Shown: positions 1-8,771, numbered from the stretch's first letter. The stretch: 64,000 nt of DNA from Nannocystis bainbridge (GCF_028368995.1 NZ_JAQNDL010000003.1:868001-932000); one strand, 5' to 3'. The notes: a model not told the origin generated them from the sequence alone. Program-made: numbers and translations.

Positions 1-759
1 GGCGAGGGCCCGTTCACGATCGAGGTCAGCTCCGGCGAATCGTCCGTCACCCTCGCCGACGTCCAGCCGTTCGCCGGCGACCCCGCGATCGCCAACCTCG
101 ACGCCGCCGAGGCGCCGGCCAAGGTGCTCGATCTGCTGTTCATGATCGACACCACCGGCTCGATGGGCGACGAGCTCGAGTACCTGCAGGTCGAGCTCGC
201 CGACGTGATCTCGGAGATCCGCGACAACATCGGCCAGTCGTTCAAGCTCCGCCTCAGCGTCAACTTCTACCGCGACCACGACGACGAGTACGTGGTGCGC
301 GAGTTCCCGTTCACCGAGGACATCGACGCCGCCCTGGCCGACCTCGCCGCGCAGAACTACGACGGCGGCGGCGACTTCCCCGAGGCCGTCAGCGAGGCGC
401 TCGACGCGACGATCCACAACGCGCAGTGGAGCGCCTCGGCGGTGTCGCGCCTGGCCTTCCTGGTCCTCGACGCCCCGCCCCACGAGGGCGCGCAGGACCT
501 GGCGCGGATCCAGGAGAGCGTCGTCGACGCGGCCGCCGCGGGCGTGCGCATCATCCCGGTCGCCAGCTCGGGCATCGACAAGAACACCGAGTTCTTCCTC
601 CGCTTCATCGACATCGCCACCGGCGGCACCTACGTGTTCCTCACCGGCCACAGCGGCATCGGCGGCGAGCACATCGAGCCGACCATCGGTGAGTACCAGG
701 TCGAGCTGCTCAACAGGCTGCTGGTCCGCCTCATCACCCAGTCGGTCCAGGTCGACTGA
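1..759 (+). CDS. von Willebrand factor A domain protein, 5' end outside the window
   Basis: The frame is open from the first base to the TGA at 757-759, so the gene starts before the window; an internal GTG at 124 is probably not the start. The product carries a vWA-type fold. The MIDAS metal site begins with DTTGS (codons from 148), a common variant of DxSxS. It is followed by a DGGGDFPEA loop (codons near 360) and a hydrophobic LVLDAPPHEG strand. vWA domains bind divalent metal and mediate protein-protein contacts. The upstream piece (GEGPFTIEV) looks like a beta-rich accessory domain, so this may be a secreted or surface protein. Substrate and partner cannot be told. The call of the fold is firm and the function open. 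Confidence 0.85.
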   Translation, partial: GEGPFTIEVSSGESSVTLADVQPFAGDPAIANLDAAEAPAKVLDLLFMIDTTGSMGDELEYLQVELADVISEIRDNIGQSFKLRLSVNFYRDHDDEYVVREFPFTEDIDAALADLAAQNYDGGGDFPEAVSEALDATIHNAQWSASAVSRLAFLVLDAPPHEGAQDLARIQESVVDAAAAGVRIIPVASSGIDKNTEFFLRFIDIATGGTYVFLTGHSGIGGEHIEPTIGEYQVELLNRLLVRLITQSVQVD

Positions 760-777
760 TCTGCCGCCTTTGCCCAC

Positions 778-804
778 GAGCACGCGCCATTTCGGCGCGT
801 GCTC
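778..804 (+). terminator. hairpin after the vWA gene
   Basis: An 11-bp perfect inverted repeat (GAGCACGCGCC / GGCGCGTGCTC) with a 5-nt ATTTC loop lies 19 bp after the vWA stop codon. There is no good T tract behind it, so termination is plausible but not certain. Confidence 0.5.
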
Positions 805-916
805 GCGTGCTCTTGCGATCCGCCGATCCTCGCCGAACGACGTACGCTCGCATCTTCGCCGCTTCGCCACGACGCGACCTCGTGCGGAAGTGCGGCCTGT
901 GCCATCCTGGCGCTCG

Positions 917-3900
917 ATGCCGTCCTCGCCCCGCCTCGCCGCGCTCGCGGTCCTCTCGGCCGCCCTCGTCGGCTCGGCCTGCGACCGCGCCGGTGATTCT
1001 GCGCCCCGCGACGGCGCGCCCGCCGAGGCCCCGGCGACGGACCCGTGGACGCTGACGGCCCTCGAGTCGCTCGGCGAGCGCGCCGCCCTCGTCGCCGTGA
1101 TCCGGCAAGACACATGGCCGGCGACCGCCGCTCGCCTGGCCCCGCTCCTGCCGCGCAGCGACGCCCAGAGGCCCGCGCGCGCCGCCCTGCTGCTGGCCGG
1201 CCAGCCATCTGTCTTTTTGCACATGCTCTTCGGGACAGCCTCGTCCGCCGCGCCGCCGCTGCCCGGCCTCGACCCGGCGCGCCCGCTGGTGCTCGCGCTC
1301 GACGAGCCGGCCCTCGCCGCGCCGGCCGGCCTGCTCGCCGCCGAGCTGGCGCGGCGACCCGGCGCGCTGCCCGGGTTGCGGCACGAGCTCGTGCTCCCGG
1401 CCCTCGATCCCGCCGGCCTCGCCGACGCGCTCGCGCAGTGGTTCGACGGCCGCGGGCGGCAAGATCCGGCCCTGGCCGCCGGGACCGCGGGCGCGCGAGC
1501 GTGGGTGCTCGGCTCCGGCGATCTCGCGGCCGTCGTGCCCACCGCCGACGCCGTGCGCATCGTCGCGCTGCAGCACGCGCTCGCGCCGGCGGGCACGCCG
1601 ATCGAGGCCGTCCCGTCCGCGCTGCGCGGCGAGCTGCTGCGGGCGAGTCCATCCCCCGCGGCGCGCACCGCTGGCCTCGCGCAGGCAGCCGCCAGCGGCG
1701 AGCCGCTGGCCGTGCTGCTGCGCCCGCGCGTGCTGCCAGCGCTGCTGCAGTGGCAGCGCGCCCGCGCCGACGTCGACGCGCTCGCGCAGGTCAGCCACGT
1801 CGAGGCTGGCCAGCGGCGCCGCGCCGCCCTGGCCGGCCTGCTGAGCTGCGAGCGAGCGCTCGGCGACGGCGCCGTCGACCTCGAGGACTGGCTGTTCACC
1901 GCGACCGCCGATCCGCACGGCCTGCGCCTGCGCGCCTCGGCCGATCTCACCGCCACCGGCGCGCAGGCCCTCGCCGAGCCGCCGGTGGCCCGCGAACCAC
2001 TGGCAATGCGCGGCCCCGCGGTCGCCAGCGTCGCGGTGCGGCTGACCCTCGCCGATCCGCCCGACCCGATCGCCGGGCGACCGATCGACGCCGCGACCGC
2101 GCTGCTCGATTGCCAGGATGTCCTTCCGTACATGGTCTTCGGGACACCTCTCTCGGCGCTGCAGGGCCCGCGCATCCACATCCCCGCGGCGTTCACCGCC
2201 CAGCTCGCGCTCGCCGGCGCCGCCGACGACCTGCGCGGCGCGATCGCCCTCGACCTCGCCGCCGCCGCCGACACCTCGCTGCTGCAGGAATTCGGCCGCC
2301 CCGCCATCACCAACCTCGGCCACGAATTCACGCTGCAGGCCGAGCTCGCCGGCGATCGTCAGCGCGTGTTCGTCGGCGTCGGCGCCGACCCGCGCGTCGT
2401 GTTCGCCGACACCACCGAACCGTCGGGCCTCGTCGCCGCGCGCCTCGATCTGTCCGTGCTCGCGCCCCTGCTCCGCCCCTTCGTCCCCGAGGCGTTGCTG
2501 GGCCATCGCCGCGCCGCCTTCGACCTCGCGCGCGACGGCTCGCGGTTGCGCGGCGAGCTCGTGTTCGACGACGGCGAGGCGATCGCCGCGACCCGACCCG
2601 AGCCCGCGACTCGCGGCGAACCGACCCCTGCTCCCGCGCCGCCCTCGCCCGGCCTCGTCTGCGCCCGTGCCTTCACGTCTCAGGCGATCGACGCCCTCGA
2701 CAAGGCTCGACTGCCCGCCGCCGTGCCCACCGGCCAATCGCTCGACCTCCTGCTCGCCGCCGGCGAATCATCGCTGACCTGCGTCGCGGCCGATCCCACC
2801 ACCGCCGCGCACGCCCCCGCCCTGCGGCGCATGCTGCCGCTCGCCCTCGCCGACCTGCTCGCCGACGCCCTGCGCCCGTCCGAGGCCGCGCGCGTGCTCG
2901 CGGGCCCGTGCGAGGCCGGCGATCCGCTCGCGTGCAGCCGCCGCGCCGAGCTCGCCCAGCTGCCCGACGTCACCTTGCCCGGGCTGCACTCCAACTGCCC
3001 CGATCACCACGCACGCCACGCCTACCGCCTCGTGCTCGCCGGCGATCGCATGGCCCTCGACGACCGCATCGTCGATCTCGCCGCCTTGCAACAACAGCTC
3101 GCCGCCCTGGCCGACGAGCGCGACCCCAGCCTCGAACTGGCGATCGACGCCACCACCCCGTTCGCGGCCGTGCGCCCGCTGCTGGCCGCGCTGGCGCAGC
3201 GCCCCGAGATCCGCCTCGGCATCGTCGCCAGCCACGACCGCGAGACCGCTCCGCTCTACCGCATCCCGACCGTCACCCCGCAGATCGCCGCCAGCTCGCC
3301 GACCGCCTCGCAGCTGTCGCGCATGCCCGCCCACCAGCGCGTCGGCGCCCTCGTGCTCGCTGCCGACGGCGCCACGCTGCGCATGCGCACCGGCACGACC
3401 GCGCTCGGCAGCTACCCCTATTTGCACGCGACCACCATCGAGGCCGACGCGCGCGAGCGGCCCGACAACGGCTTGCCGCCCATGGTCGTCGCCACCGACA
3501 CCACCCCGTGGTCGACCGTCGCCGTGGCCCTCGCCGGCACCTGCAGGCCGCACGTGCTCGTCGACGCCGCCGACATGCAAGCCCAGCTCGGCCCGCCCGA
3601 TCGCACCGTCTCGATCCTTTGGGACCCGCACGGGCCCAAGCCGCTGTCGGTCGTGCCCAAATCGCGCGGCCCCAACAACATCAATTCCGGCCTATTCAGC
3701 GCCAAGCCCCGCGTCGAATACTGCTACGCCCGCGCCCTCGCCGACCGGCCCGAGCTCGCCGGCGCGGTCGTCGTCGACCTCGCGGTCTCGGCCGCGGGCG
3801 CGCTCGATTCGGTCAAGATCGTCTCCTCACGGCTGGCCCACCCGGAGGTCGAGCGCTGCATCATCGACGCGCTGGTCCGCCACACCTCATGGTCCGGGGC

Positions 3901-3946
3901 CGACGCGGACGTGGTGATCCGCTGGCAGTTCGCGTTCGGCCGGTGA
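917..3946 (+). CDS. large lipoprotein with an AgmX/PglI-type C-terminal domain
   Basis: A 1009-residue protein with a lipoprotein signal peptide: Arg, a hydrophobic stretch, then the lipobox VGSAC near residue 20. The ATG at 917 was chosen because it gives a compact signal peptide; a GTG at 899 is the alternative. The body is Ala/Leu/Asp-rich without a recognised domain. The last ~80 residues (VEYCYARALADRPELAG, then a GALDSVKIVSS strand and EVERCI) match the AgmX/PglI C-terminal family. That family is TonB-C-like and typical of myxobacterial envelope and gliding proteins. The usual terminal W-x-F-P is replaced by WQFAFGR. Two short stretches (codons near 1206-1238 and 2115-2148) resemble the dispersed hairpin repeat. 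Probably exported and anchored in the envelope; role unknown. Confidence 0.8.
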   Translation: MPSSPRLAALAVLSAALVGSACDRAGDSAPRDGAPAEAPATDPWTLTALESLGERAALVAVIRQDTWPATAARLAPLLPRSDAQRPARAALLLAGQPSVFLHMLFGTASSAAPPLPGLDPARPLVLALDEPALAAPAGLLAAELARRPGALPGLRHELVLPALDPAGLADALAQWFDGRGRQDPALAAGTAGARAWVLGSGDLAAVVPTADAVRIVALQHALAPAGTPIEAVPSALRGELLRASPSPAARTAGLAQAAASGEPLAVLLRPRVLPALLQWQRARADVDALAQVSHVEAGQRRRAALAGLLSCERALGDGAVDLEDWLFTATADPHGLRLRASADLTATGAQALAEPPVAREPLAMRGPAVASVAVRLTLADPPDPIAGRPIDAATALLDCQDVLPYMVFGTPLSALQGPRIHIPAAFTAQLALAGAADDLRGAIALDLAAAADTSLLQEFGRPAITNLGHEFTLQAELAGDRQRVFVGVGADPRVVFADTTEPSGLVAARLDLSVLAPLLRPFVPEALLGHRRAAFDLARDGSRLRGELVFDDGEAIAATRPEPATRGEPTPAPAPPSPGLVCARAFTSQAIDALDKARLPAAVPTGQSLDLLLAAGESSLTCVAADPTTAAHAPALRRMLPLALADLLADALRPSEAARVLAGPCEAGDPLACSRRAELAQLPDVTLPGLHSNCPDHHARHAYRLVLAGDRMALDDRIVDLAALQQQLAALADERDPSLELAIDATTPFAAVRPLLAALAQRPEIRLGIVASHDRETAPLYRIPTVTPQIAASSPTASQLSRMPAHQRVGALVLAADGATLRMRTGTTALGSYPYLHATTIEADARERPDNGLPPMVVATDTTPWSTVAVALAGTCRPHVLVDAADMQAQLGPPDRTVSILWDPHGPKPLSVVPKSRGPNNINSGLFSAKPRVEYCYARALADRPELAGAVVVDLAVSAAGALDSVKIVSSRLAHPEVERCIIDALVRHTSWSGADADVVIRWQFAFGR
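1206..1238. repeat. degenerate copy of the CATGTCC hairpin repeat inside a CDS
   Basis: CATCTGTCTTTTTGCACATG followed by CTCTTCGGGACAG resembles the dispersed repeat and is translated as part of FLHMLFGTAS. A second, similar segment lies at 2115-2148 in the same gene. Confidence 0.4.
2115..2148. repeat. degenerate copy of the CATGTCC hairpin repeat inside a CDS
   Basis: AGGATGTCCTTCCGTACATG followed by GTCTTCGGGACACC is read as DVLPYMVFGTP. It parallels the segment at 1206-1238 (LHMLFGT). Either an ancient repeat insertion or a protein-level internal repeat could explain the pair. Confidence 0.45.
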
Positions 3947-3967
3947 CATGACCCGAAGGACATGTCT
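3944..3967. repeat. dispersed hairpin repeat, single unit
   Basis: TGACATGACCC / GAAGGACATGTC starts on the TGA stop codon of the preceding lipoprotein gene. It is a short member of the CATGTCC-N4-GGACATG family. Confidence 0.7.
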
Positions 3968-3997
3968 GGCGACTCTCGCCCTGGCCCGGCGCCGGCG

Positions 3998-5002
3998 CTA
4001 CCCCGAAGCAGGCAGGCGCTCCGGGTCGCACGCAGCGATCGCCGCCGACCAGGCGCGCAGCAGCGCGGCCTCGGAGAAGCGCCAGCCCCTGGGCTCGCTC
4101 TCGCGGCCCATCACGACGCCGATCGCACGAGCCTCGGCGAGCGGCATGCGCGAGAGCTCGTAGACGTCGAAGCCCGTCGGATAGGTGGTCGAGGCCGGGC
4201 TCTCGACGAGCTCGACGTCCTTGCCCCGCCGCAACAGCCCCCAGGACGAAATCACCCGGTTCTCGCGCTGCGACAACAGCAGGTCGTAGCGGAGGGCGAG
4301 CCCCTCGTTGCCCACGGGGAGCCGCTCGAGGGCGATGGCTCGCAGCAGATCGATGGCAGCGAGGGGCAGCGCGATCGCGTGCCCGTCGACCACCGCATGC
4401 AGCGCCACGCCCTCGTCCCCGGCGGTCAGGTGGAGCTCGAGGTGCTCGACCTCGCGGCGCGTCGGGACCTCGCTCGCCGTCCACTCCCAGGAGGTGTCCA
4501 TCGAGACCGGTGGGCCCGCGAAGCGGACGCCGGACCAGCGATCGAGGCTGCGGCGCACGCGATCGTCGGCGAGCTCGCCGACGCCGACCTCGTCGTCACC
4601 GCCGACCCGCCACAGCGCGCCGAGGCGCACCTCCACGTCGAAGACGCACTCGTCGACCACCACGCCCACCGGGGCACCGCAACGGCAGTGGAGGTTGGCG
4701 CTCCCGTCCTCGGAGTAGACGCCGCAGCACCCGCCGCCGCTGGTCTCCACCTGGGGGGCGACGAGATCGTGGGGATGGATCGAGACGGGGAACGGGTCCG
4801 TCGGTACGCCCTGCGACAGCTCCCCCGGCTCCGCCCGGCGCCAGAAGCCCTGGGTCGCCTGGATCCCCTGACGACGGATCGCAGGCGGCGGGGCGAACAG
4901 CCGCGGATCGGGGACTGCGCGCAGCGGCGTCGTCAACGACGCCTCACACGCGGGGCAGACCAGGACAGCGCGCCCCGATGGTTCATCTCTGGTCGTGCCC
5001 AT
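3998..5002 (-). CDS. hypothetical Cys-containing protein, possible metal-binding
   Basis: A 334-residue soluble protein without signal peptide or membrane segment. It starts with a CPAC knuckle (Cys16, Cys19). Around residues 88-115 it has a second Cys cluster (GGGCCGVYS, then HCRCG, then DECVFD), so it has enough Cys/His to bind zinc or another metal. I do not recognise the family. It is the last gene of a leftward run of four (secreted protein, sigma factor, sigma partner, this one) and starts 69 bp after the sigma partner's stop. A TACACT box lies 12 nt before its ATG, so it may also have its own promoter. The repeat at 3944-3967 lies beyond its 3' end. Confidence 0.75.
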   Translation of the reverse strand: MGTTRDEPSGRAVLVCPACEASLTTPLRAVPDPRLFAPPPAIRRQGIQATQGFWRRAEPGELSQGVPTDPFPVSIHPHDLVAPQVETSGGGCCGVYSEDGSANLHCRCGAPVGVVVDECVFDVEVRLGALWRVGGDDEVGVGELADDRVRRSLDRWSGVRFAGPPVSMDTSWEWTASEVPTRREVEHLELHLTAGDEGVALHAVVDGHAIALPLAAIDLLRAIALERLPVGNEGLALRYDLLLSQRENRVISSWGLLRRGKDVELVESPASTTYPTGFDVYELSRMPLAEARAIGVVMGRESEPRGWRFSEAALLRAWSAAIAACDPERLPASG

Positions 5003-5071
5003 TCGTGGGCGCCGAGTGTAGAGCAGCCCGGTCGGCGAAGCGACCGCGCGCGCGACGATTCACGGCCTGCT

Positions 5072-5788
5072 TCAATCCGCGCACAGGCCCGCGACCGTGC
5101 GCGCGTGCGGCGAATCCGGGAATGTTCGCACCAGCTCGGCCGCCGTCGCCCGGGCCGCGTCGCGCTGACCGAGCTCGCACTGGGCCTGCGCGCGCAGCAG
5201 CATGCGCTCCTCGACCAGGTGGCCCGAGGGGAACCCGCGCGCGTGCTGCTCCAACGCCGTGAGCGCCGCGGCCGGGTCCTTGCGCCCGAGCGCCGCGCGA
5301 GCGGTCCGCAGCAGCGCCAGCTCGGCGTCCAGCGCCGGCATGTCCTTCGGGACATCCGCCGCGCGCGGGCTCGCCGGCCGCGGTCGAGACTCCGGCGCCG
5401 GCTCGAGCGCCGCCGGCTCCGTCACGGTCGCCGGCGCTTCGTCGCCCCTCGGCCGCGGCTCGCCCTGCACGTTCGTCGCCTCCGCGCCGGTGCCCGTGGC
5501 CGCCGCGTCGTGAGCCGCCTGGCTGTGCGGATCGCCGGCGGCCCGCTGCGCCAGGCGCTCGCGCGCCCCGACGATCAAGATCAGCACCGCGGCCGCGACC
5601 AGCACGGCGCCCCACACCAGGTCGCGCCGCCGCCCCGACGGCGCCGCCTGCGGGGCCACTTCCTCGTCGGCGATCGCCGCCTGCAAACGGACCCACGCGT
5701 CGGCGCGGGCGCCCGTGGGCATGCGCTCGCGCCGGTAAGCAGCGACGAGGTCGCGGCACTTCTCCTCATCAAGATTCTGCGGATCCAT
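5072..5788 (-). CDS. membrane-anchored partner of the ECF sigma factor, TPR-like C-terminus
   Basis: 238 residues. A short cytoplasmic N-terminus (MDPQNLDEEKCRDLVAAYRR) leads into one membrane segment near residues 57-77 (VWGAVLVAAAVLILIVG). A Pro/Ala/Glu-rich linker and a helical C-terminal part (~150-238) with repeats like ALTALEQHARGFPSG follow, resembling TPR or YbgF-type helices. Its start overlaps the sigma factor's end by 20 bp, so the two are translated together. That arrangement and the topology fit an anti-sigma factor holding the sigma factor at the inner membrane, although no zinc-finger HxxxCxxC is present. The anti-sigma role is inferred from context. A copy of the hairpin repeat sits inside the gene at 5339-5357. 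Confidence 0.75.
   Translation of the reverse strand: MDPQNLDEEKCRDLVAAYRRERMPTGARADAWVRLQAAIADEEVAPQAAPSGRRRDLVWGAVLVAAAVLILIVGARERLAQRAAGDPHSQAAHDAAATGTGAEATNVQGEPRPRGDEAPATVTEPAALEPAPESRPRPASPRAADVPKDMPALDAELALLRTARAALGRKDPAAALTALEQHARGFPSGHLVEERMLLRAQAQCELGQRDAARATAAELVRTFPDSPHARTVAGLCAD
5339..5357. repeat. hairpin repeat inside the sigma partner gene
   Basis: CATGTCCTTCGGGACATCC is a stem-loop unit of the dispersed family, read on the minus strand as part of ADVPKDMPAL. It lies in the low-complexity linker before the helical domain. Confidence 0.65.
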
Positions 5789-6320
5789 CGCGACCTCCGG
5801 CGACGAAGCTGGCGAATCGCCGGCGCGCGCTGTTGAGACGGGAATAGAGGGTGTTGAGGTTGACGCCGAGCTGTTCGGCGATCTCGGGCACTCGCAGGCC
5901 CTCGAGCTCGGCGAGCATGAACACCAGGCGGTGCTCCTCGGGCAAGGTGGCGAGGAAGCGATCGATGAGCGCCCGCGCCTCCTGGACCGCGATCACGTCG
6001 TCGGGCGTCGGCCCGCCGCTGGGCTCGGGCGCGACGGTCAGCCGGCGCAGGTGGCGGGCGTGGCTGCGCCGGTGGTGCAGCACCACGTTGCGGGTGATCC
6101 CGAACAGCCACGACGGCAGGCTCGCGCGCCCGTCGTAGTCGCCGAGCCGGCGGTGCACGACCAGGAAGACCTCATGGAACGCGTCGTCGCGGCCGGCCCC
6201 CTCGACCCCGAAGTTACGGAGCAGCCGCCACACGAAGTCCGCGTGGTCGCGATAGACCTGCTCGAGCGTCGGCGTCGCGCTCGGTCGGGGGCTCGTGTCG
6301 TGGGCGCCGGTCTGCTTCAC
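5769..6320 (-). CDS. RNA polymerase ECF sigma factor
   Basis: 183 residues with a GTG start. Region 2 (EQVYRDHADFVWRLLRNFGV, then DAFHEVFLVV and LPSWLFGITRNV) binds core polymerase and the -10 element. Region 4 (LPEEHRLVFMLAELEGL, VPEIAEQLGVNLNTLYSRL) is the -35-binding helix-turn-helix. The length is normal for the family. The gene is 45 bp downstream of a secreted beta-rich protein gene and overlaps its membrane partner by 20 bp. It is therefore probably an envelope-responsive sigma factor controlled by that partner. Similar ECF genes with a helical membrane protein and a secreted protein are common in myxobacteria. Confidence 0.93.
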   Translation of the reverse strand: MKQTGAHDTSPRPSATPTLEQVYRDHADFVWRLLRNFGVEGAGRDDAFHEVFLVVHRRLGDYDGRASLPSWLFGITRNVVLHHRRSHARHLRRLTVAPEPSGGPTPDDVIAVQEARALIDRFLATLPEEHRLVFMLAELEGLRVPEIAEQLGVNLNTLYSRLNSARRRFASFVAGGRDGSAES

Positions 6321-6365
6321 GTCGGACCTGCTGATGATTTCCCGGCTCGCCGCAGATCCGTGAGC

Positions 6366-7514
6366 TCAGCGCCCGAACCGGAATTCGAGCCCCAGGGCCG
6401 CCCGCAGCGACACCGGCGCGATCGTGAACATGGGCCCGAGCCCGACCGCGCCGAAGGTCCCGCCGAGCAGCGGCACGCCGAGGTCGACGCCGAACCACAG
6501 CGCCAGCCACGGCCGCGGCGCCCACGCGACCGCGGGCCCGAACACCACCGCGAGCCACGCGATCCGGTCGGTCCGCCCGCCCGGGAACCCGACCCCGGCG
6601 CCGATCGCCTGCCCGGCCTCGAGCCCGCCGCACAGCGGAAACTCGACCCGCCCGGCCCGCGGCACCCCGCAGCCGCGCGCGCCGACGGTCCACAGCCGCA
6701 CCTTCGCCCCGGCCTGCGGATCGACCTGCGTGTACTCGGTCGTCGGCGCGCGGTAGAGGCCGGTGATCTCGACCCGCCAGCGCCGCCCCAAAAGCCCGCC
6801 CGCGAGCCCGAACGTCGGCCCCAAGCGCGGCATGCCCAGCGCCTCGAGCCCGCCCGCGACCCGCACGAACCCGCGCGGACGGGCGCTCGGATGAGCTGGC
6901 CTCCCGGACCTGTCCGCACGGACATCCTCCGCGGCCGGCTCCTCCGCGGCTGTCCCCGGGGACAGCTCACTCGCGCCCGGCGTCGTCGATGTCGCCGCGG
7001 ACACCTCACCCGCCGCGGCGTCGCCCGCATAGGTCCCCGAGGACATGTCACTCGCGCCCGGCGCAGCCTCGCCCGCGTCTGCCCCGGAGGACATGTCCAT
7101 CGGCGCAGGTCCGGAAGAACCTGTCCCCGAGGGCATGTCCACATCGCCAGCCTCCGTCACCGGCGCGGCCGGCACGATCGCCCCGTCGGCCGGGCGCGAC
7201 AGCACGCCCGGGTCGACCACCACCGCGGTCACGAACGCCGCCGCGTCGCCGATCTCCGCGCACGAGCGCCCGCGCAGGGTCCGCTTGCTGCGGCCCTCCG
7301 CCGCCTCGAGCTCGAGCGTGGCCGACCAGCGGCCCTCGCCCTCGCGGCGCACGTCGACGGTCACGCGGACCGGCCGCGACTCGGCGGCGCCGGCCAGGTA
7401 GCGCGCCAGGCTGTCCTGAAAGCCAGCTTGCGGACAGCGCGGATCGCCGCGCCAGGTCAGCTCGGCCGCTTGCGCAGGCAGCGCGGCGACGAGCGCGAGG
7501 ACGAGGGCTGTCAC
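6366..7514 (-). CDS. secreted protein with a DMSSG linker and a C-terminal beta-rich (porin-like) domain
   Basis: 382 residues from the GTG at 7514, chosen because a signal peptide (ALVLALVAALPAQA) follows at once; a TTG at 7556 is in frame. Residues ~16-130 look like a small folded domain (LTWRGDPRCPQ, VTVDVRR, CAEIGDAAAFVTAVVVDP). Residues ~135-215 are a low-complexity linker holding DMPSG, DMSSG and DMSSG. This stretch coincides exactly with clustered copies of the dispersed CATGTCC repeat. The C-terminal ~170 residues alternate Gly/aromatic beta strands and end in FRFGR, as in outer-membrane barrels. It leads the sigma/partner unit and may be its signal source or target. Function unknown. 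Confidence 0.75.
   Translation of the reverse strand: MTALVLALVAALPAQAAELTWRGDPRCPQAGFQDSLARYLAGAAESRPVRVTVDVRREGEGRWSATLELEAAEGRSKRTLRGRSCAEIGDAAAFVTAVVVDPGVLSRPADGAIVPAAPVTEAGDVDMPSGTGSSGPAPMDMSSGADAGEAAPGASDMSSGTYAGDAAAGEVSAATSTTPGASELSPGTAAEEPAAEDVRADRSGRPAHPSARPRGFVRVAGGLEALGMPRLGPTFGLAGGLLGRRWRVEITGLYRAPTTEYTQVDPQAGAKVRLWTVGARGCGVPRAGRVEFPLCGGLEAGQAIGAGVGFPGGRTDRIAWLAVVFGPAVAWAPRPWLALWFGVDLGVPLLGGTFGAVGLGPMFTIAPVSLRAALGLEFRFGR
6907..7141. repeat. cluster of hairpin repeats embedded in coding sequence
   Basis: At least six units lie in 235 bp: 6907-6928 (GGACCTGTCCGCACGGACAT), 6951-6971 (CTGTCCCCGGGGACAG), 6991-7010, 7031-7052 (GGTCCCCGAGGACATGTC), 7080-7101 (CCCCGGAGGACATGTCC) and 7108-7141. 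All keep the reading frame of the minus-strand gene and encode its Ser/Gly/Ala/Asp linker. Confidence 0.8.
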
Positions 7515-7850
7515 GCCCGGGAGACTAGCGCGGCCCTGGCCCCGGCCCGCCGACAAATTTCGCGGAGCCCCTCACGGAAGTGGTCGGGTGCCGGGAAATC
7601 ACCCGCGCATGTCCCTCCTGGCCGCTCCCTCGCGCGATCATCCCGGCCTCCTGGCCGCGGCCGTCCCGCGGACCGCGACTCCGCGCCCCGGCGTGGGCCC
7701 TCCGTCGCGCACGCTCACCATGAGGACGCCGCTCCCGTCGCGCTGAATTCGAAACGACCCGCGGCGATCGAGCGACGCCATGCGCCGCGCCGAATTTCAT
7801 CCTTACATCGATTGATACCAACCCTAAGACCCCCACGGAATAACACTACC
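7515..7850. other. intergenic region between divergent genes
   Basis: Contains no supportable gene. The last ~60 bp before 7851 are unusually AT-rich for this genome (TTACATCGATTGATACC near 7803-7819) and probably hold the promoter of the rightward lipoprotein gene. A lone CATGTCC occurs near 7608. Confidence 0.5.
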
Positions 7851-8771
7851 ATGCAGACCCTCCATCGCATCCTCGTCACCCTGCCCGCCCTGCTCGCATT
7901 CGGCTGCCTCCCGCCCAAGGGAGATCTCGGGCAATACACCGCCACCGACGGCGAAGAGACCGGTGACGCGACCACCGGCGACGACACCACCACCGCCGAC
8001 GCCGGCACCACCGTCGAGACCGGCAACCCTGACGACACCGGGCCGGTCGCCACCGCGACCTCGAGCGACGACACCGGGCCGATCGGCACCGCGACCTCGA
8101 GCGGCGACAGCGACACCGGCCCCGACGAGCCGCCGGCCTGCGACGGCCCGGGCGAGCCGACCTGGGAGTCGGCGACCTTCAGCTTCGAGCCCGCGCTGGT
8201 CGGCGAGGGCTTCGCCGCCGACTGCGAGGTCAGCGACATCGAGACCCACCCGCACGGGGCCGACGTGGCGCTCGCGTGCGGCGAGCAGCTCGTGCAGCTC
8301 CGCCTCGAGCTCGACGGCCCGCTGACCGAGTTCGCGGTCGGCGACGCGCTCGCCTTCGACTACCGCATGGTGCAGTCGTTCGGCCAGAGCGAATGGTTCA
8401 CCGTGCGCCGGCCGGCCCCCGACGGCACCCTCCTGCTCGGCGGCGTGCTCGGCGAGACGCTCACGCCGCCCAACGCCGAGCAGTTCTTCGCCCCGCTGAG
8501 CATGACCCGCCAGGAGGGCGTGTGCCCGACGGTGATCGACTGCGACAACATGAGCGAGACGATCGGCGTCGAGTTCACCCACGGCGACGAAACGGCCCTG
8601 GTGCTGGCCCTCCACAGCCTGGTGATCGGCGAGTCCGCGCCGTACCGCGTCGGCGCCAGCATCGCCCGCAAGCACTACGACGAGGCCCAGGACGGCCAGG
8701 GCGGGTTCTGCCAGTCGTTCGACATCCCCGAATATTACTACGGCCTGATGATCCACCACCTCGGCGAGTGA
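7851..8771 (+). CDS. secreted lipoprotein with Thr/Asp/Gly linker
   Basis: 306 residues. The signal peptide (ILVTLPALLAFGC) ends in a lipobox Cys at residue 19. A flexible linker (~30-95) of TGD, TTT and DTGP units follows, then a folded domain of ~200 residues with several Cys (ADCEVSD, LACGEQL, CPTVIDCDN, GGFCQSF). The domain is predicted to be mostly beta (LVQLRLELDGPL, AVGDALAFDYR). The domain family is not recognised. The architecture of lipid anchor, disordered stalk and Cys-containing head recurs in this window and suggests a surface-displayed protein. The ATG at 7851 is the only start that preserves the lipobox. Confidence 0.8.
   Translation: MQTLHRILVTLPALLAFGCLPPKGDLGQYTATDGEETGDATTGDDTTTADAGTTVETGNPDDTGPVATATSSDDTGPIGTATSSGDSDTGPDEPPACDGPGEPTWESATFSFEPALVGEGFAADCEVSDIETHPHGADVALACGEQLVQLRLELDGPLTEFAVGDALAFDYRMVQSFGQSEWFTVRRPAPDGTLLLGGVLGETLTPPNAEQFFAPLSMTRQEGVCPTVIDCDNMSETIGVEFTHGDETALVLALHSLVIGESAPYRVGASIARKHYDEAQDGQGGFCQSFDIPEYYYGLMIHHLGE

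Noticed and set aside
630..2737. Long minus-strand frames opposite the first lipoprotein gene
   Set aside because: Arg/Ala/Gly-rich translations without motifs, mirror image of a gene with good signal peptide and C-terminal domain; typical of very GC-rich DNA.
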